Assembly (NCBI RefSeq): GCF_016921195.1
Contig: NZ_JAFGYF010000001.1
Location: forward strand, 124,001-188,000
Length of the DNA: 64,000 bases
Direction of reading: 5' to 3'
DNA from: Cellulosimicrobium cellulans
GTDB lineage: Bacteria; Actinomycetota; Actinomycetes; Actinomycetales; Cellulomonadaceae
Shown: piece after piece, positions 60,877 to 64,000 of the stretch
Layout: the number at the start of each line of letters is the position of its first letter
How positions within the stretch are numbered: the stretch's first letter is position 1
Translations under genes and position numbers: made by a program
Notes under the pieces: model-generated
What the model was told of the DNA's origin: nothing
Database searches by the model: none
The model's input: only the letters and a program-made list of their open reading frames with translations

Positions 60877-62436
60877 TCAGGGTGTCGGGAGCCTGCTGTC
60901 GTCGGTCGCGTTCGTGAGGAAGAGGGCGCTGAGCTCGATCGCCTCGTTCCTCGTCGAGCATCCGAGCTTGCGGTAGAGGGACTTGAGCTGCGACTTGATC
61001 GTGTTCGGCGAGACGTGGAACTGGGCAGCCAGCTCGGCGACGGTGCGATGGAGGGGGAGCGCGTACAGCACGCGCCGCTCGCTCTCCGTCAGCGCCGACC
61101 GGTTGGGCACGTCGCGCAGCTCGAGGCCGTCGACCGAGCGGTCGAACTGGAGTGCCGAGTGTTCGCCCAGGCGGTCCCGGACCGCGTCGACGAGCTGCCG
61201 CGGCGTCGACGCGATCAGCCGACGGATGTCGCCCGTGCTCGCGGCACGAGCGACGGCCAGCGCGGTGTGGTGGCTGACCCTCCCGTTGTGGGCCTGCTCG
61301 AGCCATGCCGAGAGCACCACGTGCTCGGCACGCAGACGAGGGCCGAGCGGCGAGTCGCCGGCAAGCCGCCGGAGTGCCTTCGTCGCGGCGTCGAGGCGGC
61401 CCAGGTGCAGGTCCACCCGGACGGCGGCGAGCCTGGTCATCGGACCGCACCGGGACCGGTCCTCGGCCAGGCGGCGCGCGGTGACCTCGTCGCCCATCGC
61501 GAGCAACGCCTCGATCGACACGGCCGCGACGATGTCGTTCGCGATCGAACCGTGCTGACGCGGATGAGACTCCTGAGCGAGCTCGGCCACCTCGATCGCC
61601 TCGCTCGGCCGGTGCTGGGCGACGAGCGCGCGTGCACGGGCGAGGAGCGCGAACGGCCACGTCATCTCCACGCTGTGGTAAGGCTCGAGCCGCGCGAGCC
61701 GCAAGTCCATGTCCGCGCTCATCCGGTCGACGGCGATGAGGGCCTCGGCGGTGGCCTCGGTCGCGTGCGTCGACCTCTCGTGCGCCGGGGTGGGGCCGGG
61801 CTTGTGCGAGCCCTCGTCGAGCGCCGTGCGCGCGTCGTCCAGCGATCCGCGCAGCGCGTGGGCGAGGGCGAGCCGGCTCAACGCGAACCGCTCGGCATCC
61901 GGCTGGATCGAGTGCCGGCCGAGCTCTCTGGCCGTCGCGAACTCCAGGAGCGCCCGGCGTGAGTCGCCGGCCAGGAGGTACGTCGAGCCGACCTGGACGT
62001 GCGCGAACCAGAGGGGCCCGTCGGTCCGCTGGTGCCACTCGGCATCGACGTTCGCGAACCGCTCCGCGAGACGCTGGGCGCAGACCACCGCCGCCGCGAC
62101 GTCCCCGCTGAGGCGGAACGCGAGCATCTGGGCGAGGGCGAGGAAGTCGAACTCCTCCGGGCTCAGGGTCCGCGCCTCGTCGGGATCGATGAGCGGCTTG
62201 AACGGGCGGTGCGTCCGGGCGAGGAGGGGTGTCATCGGATGGACGATGCGGAGCGCGAGGTACCGCTCGAGCATCGTGGCCGGCAGCCCTTCGATCGTCC
62301 GGACGAGCAGGTCGTAGTGCGAGCTGTAGAGCGGCCAGAGGTTGGTCATCGCCGCCGCCGCGATCGCCTCGGACGACCCCGAGTCGACCGCCTGCTCGAG
62401 CGCGGCGAGCGCCGCGTCGGGGTCGTTGAGGTTCAC
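60877..62436 (-). CDS. Large LuxR-family regulator with TPR-like helical region
   Basis: 519 residues from GTG 62436 (VNLNDPDAALAALEQ). Residues 10-400 are repeated helical pairs (TPR-like, as in LAL/MalT-type proteins without the ATPase), and the C-terminal 65 residues are a LuxR HTH (LTESERRVLYALPLHRTVAELAAQFHVSPNTIKSQLKSLYRKLG). A TTG at 62556 would add 40 basic residues and has GGAGG too close to it. Divergent from the amidohydrolase gene, which may be its target. The 321-base gap between them is divergent promoter DNA, noticeably lower in GC over 62620-62760. Confidence 0.82.
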   Translation of the reverse strand: MNLNDPDAALAALEQAVDSGSSEAIAAAAMTNLWPLYSSHYDLLVRTIEGLPATMLERYLALRIVHPMTPLLARTHRPFKPLIDPDEARTLSPEEFDFLALAQMLAFRLSGDVAAAVVCAQRLAERFANVDAEWHQRTDGPLWFAHVQVGSTYLLAGDSRRALLEFATARELGRHSIQPDAERFALSRLALAHALRGSLDDARTALDEGSHKPGPTPAHERSTHATEATAEALIAVDRMSADMDLRLARLEPYHSVEMTWPFALLARARALVAQHRPSEAIEVAELAQESHPRQHGSIANDIVAAVSIEALLAMGDEVTARRLAEDRSRCGPMTRLAAVRVDLHLGRLDAATKALRRLAGDSPLGPRLRAEHVVLSAWLEQAHNGRVSHHTALAVARAASTGDIRRLIASTPRQLVDAVRDRLGEHSALQFDRSVDGLELRDVPNRSALTESERRVLYALPLHRTVAELAAQFHVSPNTIKSQLKSLYRKLGCSTRNEAIELSALFLTNATDDSRLPTP

Positions 62437-62745
62437 GAAGCCCCCCGCCCGGCGTCGGCGGCAGCTGCTTCCCCGGATCTGCCCCGCCAGGTCTCCGCGC
62501 ACCGCGGCGGACGTCTCCCCCCGCTGTCGAGAACGTCGTTCGACATCGTCCGTCAAACCTCCAGATCGGCCGCTCCGGGCCGCAGGTCGGTCAATCCGGA
62601 TCCAGTCGTATCACGGGACCCGCAGATCAGCATGCCCAAGAAGAGGAATGACGGGTGAAAGCGCGGGTGAAAGGCCGGGTGGCGCACCGTATGAGGGGGA
62701 GGGGGAAATTGCGGACTCGACGTCCGGTGTGCAAGTAGTGCTGGT

Positions 62746-62751
62746 TAGCAT
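62746..62751 (+). promoter_or_regulatory. -10 element for leaderless amidohydrolase transcript
   Basis: TAGCAT lies exactly six bases before the ATG at 62758, and there is no ribosome binding site. The same hexamer and spacing occur before the lysR ATG (41212-41217). Confidence 0.6.
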
Positions 62752-62757
62752 CGCCGC

Positions 62758-64000
62758 ATGAGCGCATCCACGACGGCAACCCAGCGAATGATTATTCGGA
62801 ATGTCCGAGTTTTCGACGGCGTGAGCGAAAAGACGCTCGACAATGCGGACGTACTGGTCGAGGGCCAGCACGTCGTCGCCGTCTCGTCGTCACCCGTCGG
62901 GGGCCACGAGACCGACGGCGTCATCGAGATCGACGGCGCGGGGAAGTTCCTCATGCCCGGCATGAGCGACGCGCACGCGCATTTGATGGGCAACGCCAAC
63001 ACCATGATGGATTTCGTCCAAGGGCCGACCGGGACGTTGTACGGCAACACCATCGCGGAGGCGCGGCGCATGCTCCTGCGCGGGTTCACGACGGTGCGCG
63101 ACATGGGGGGTGACACGGCGCCGGTGAAGGCGCTCATCGACCGTGGCGTCTTCGAGGGCCCGCGCATCTTCCCGAGCCAGGCGATGATCTCCCAGACGTC
63201 GGGGCACGCGGACTTCGCGTTCGTCTACGACGTGCCCCAGGAGTTCGGCGGTCGACCGAGCCGCACCGACGATCTCCACTTCACGCGCGTCGCCAACGGC
63301 GTGCCCCATGTCCTCGCCGCGGTGCGCGAGCAGCTGCGGCAGGGAGCGAGCCAGATCAAGCTCACCCTCGGCGGCGGAGCGGCCTCGATGTACGACCCGC
63401 TGAGCACGCTGCAGTACACCCCGGAAGAGATCCGCGCCGCCGTGCAGGCGGCGTCCGACTACGGGACCTACGTCGCCACGCACGTGTACACCGTCGACGG
63501 CATCCGGCGTGCGATCGACGCCGGCGTCCGTTCCATCGAGCACGGTCACCTGGCCGACGAGGCCACGATCCGCCTCGTGGGAGAGACCGGGACGTGGCTC
63601 TCGATGCAGCCGTTCGCTGAGCCGGACCACCACTACCCCGACCCGGCGCGCGCCGCGAAGAACGCGCAGATCTGCACGGGGACGGAGCAGGTGTACGAGT
63701 GGGCGAAGAAGTACGGCGTCAAGACCGCGTGGGGGACCGATCTTCTCCTGGAGCCGCAGTCGGCGTCCCGGCAGAGCGTCATGGCGGCGCGCATGAGCGA
63801 GTTCTACAGCAACGTCGAGGCGCTGAGGATGCTGACGTCCGGGAACGCGGAGCTGTTCGAGCTCGCGGGGGAACGGAACACGTACCGTGCCGGAAAGCTG
63901 GGCGTCATTGCCGAGGGGGCGTGGGCCGACCTCGTGCTGGTCGACGGTGACCCGCTCGCCGATCTTTCCGTGATCGCCGACCCCGACGCGAACTTCAAGC
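62758..64000 (+). CDS. Metal-dependent amidohydrolase (imidazolonepropionase/prolidase-like), cut by window edge
   Basis: Open from ATG 62758 to the last base (414 codons visible, no stop). Amidohydrolase-superfamily metal motifs are complete: HxH in DAHAHLMG (His73, His75), the carboxylated-lysine candidate in QIKLTLGGG, His in ATHVYTVDG, His in SIEHGHLAD and Asp in AWGTDLLLEP. The C-terminal composite-domain segment GKLGVIAEGAWADLVLVDGDPL is near the edge, so only some 15-30 residues should be missing. The closest groups are Xaa-Pro dipeptidase-like and imidazolonepropionase-like hydrolases. No signal peptide. First codons (AAT, GTT, ATT) are less GC-rich than neighbours. Confidence 0.88.
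   Translation, partial: MSASTTATQRMIIRNVRVFDGVSEKTLDNADVLVEGQHVVAVSSSPVGGHETDGVIEIDGAGKFLMPGMSDAHAHLMGNANTMMDFVQGPTGTLYGNTIAEARRMLLRGFTTVRDMGGDTAPVKALIDRGVFEGPRIFPSQAMISQTSGHADFAFVYDVPQEFGGRPSRTDDLHFTRVANGVPHVLAAVREQLRQGASQIKLTLGGGAASMYDPLSTLQYTPEEIRAAVQAASDYGTYVATHVYTVDGIRRAIDAGVRSIEHGHLADEATIRLVGETGTWLSMQPFAEPDHHYPDPARAAKNAQICTGTEQVYEWAKKYGVKTAWGTDLLLEPQSASRQSVMAARMSEFYSNVEALRMLTSGNAELFELAGERNTYRAGKLGVIAEGAWADLVLVDGDPLADLSVIADPDANFK

Noticed and set aside
62437-62556. TTG start adding 40 residues to the large LuxR protein
   Set aside because: GGAGG is one base from the TTG, too close to act, and the added residues are Arg-rich without homology-like character.

Overview
The window is about 74% GC, uses GTG and TTG starts freely, packs genes with ATGA/GTGA 4-base overlaps, and carries the fhaA-fhaB-pstP-rodA-pbpA-pknA block that sits near the origin in Actinobacteria. 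The carbohydrate gene content (a PL1+PL9 pectate lyase, a GH87-like alpha-glucanase, LacI regulators) suggests a Micrococcales plant- or soil-polymer degrader of the Cellulomonas/Cellulosimicrobium/Isoptericola type. The genus is inferred.

Region 1 (1-7.9 kb, minus strand): the Ser/Thr kinase, phosphatase, FHA and SEDS/PBP operon that couples growth signalling to peptidoglycan synthesis, followed by tRNA-Leu(CAG). Region 2 (7.9-16 kb): a 0.65 kb gene-free stretch with hairpins and a tandem LacI-like operator in front of a secreted two-catalytic-domain pectate lyase. After it come a WYL regulator, a RidA protein, a PadR/HAAS-membrane pair with two CCTAG operators, and a terpene-cyclase-fold protein. 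Region 3 (15.8-20.2 kb, minus): a siderophore ABC importer under a DtxR/IdeR-like box. It is followed by an IPP isomerase and a methyltransferase.

Region 4 (22-31.8 kb): a LacI repressor divergent from an eight-gene, tightly overlapped operon. This encodes a LIV-type (HAAT) importer plus a Gfo/Idh/MocA oxidoreductase, a DUF993 protein and a TIM-barrel epimerase. I read it as a catabolic system whose substrate the sequence does not reveal. Region 5 (31.8-34.3 kb): a small membrane protein, a WXG100-like protein with a partner, and a structured gene-free stretch holding a micro-ORF with a near-perfect ribosome binding site.

Region 6 (34.3-46.7 kb): mostly single-gene metabolic and membrane functions. 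It includes an XRE-fused MntA antitoxin with HepT toxin, and a malate/lactate-dehydrogenase-like enzyme fused to an ACT domain. Region 7 (46.7-51.8 kb): tandem glycine riboswitch, then gcvP-gcvT-gcvH and a terminator. Region 8 (52-64 kb): a stand-alone LuxR HTH, a NUDIX hydrolase, the GH87-like enzyme, VapBC, an HdeD-lipase fusion, an enolase-superfamily dehydratase with a uronate-dehydrogenase-like SDR, a large LuxR regulator, and an amidohydrolase cut by the window edge.

The most unexpected structure is a set of short palindromic repeats with a 21-base period. They occur between lysR and a flavin oxidase gene, and also inside two coding sequences (the epimerase N-terminus and the gcvP middle), where the 21-base (7-codon) period keeps the reading frame. 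Many genes also lack a Shine-Dalgarno and instead show a TAnnnT-like hexamer 6-7 bases before the start codon, the sign of leaderless transcripts.
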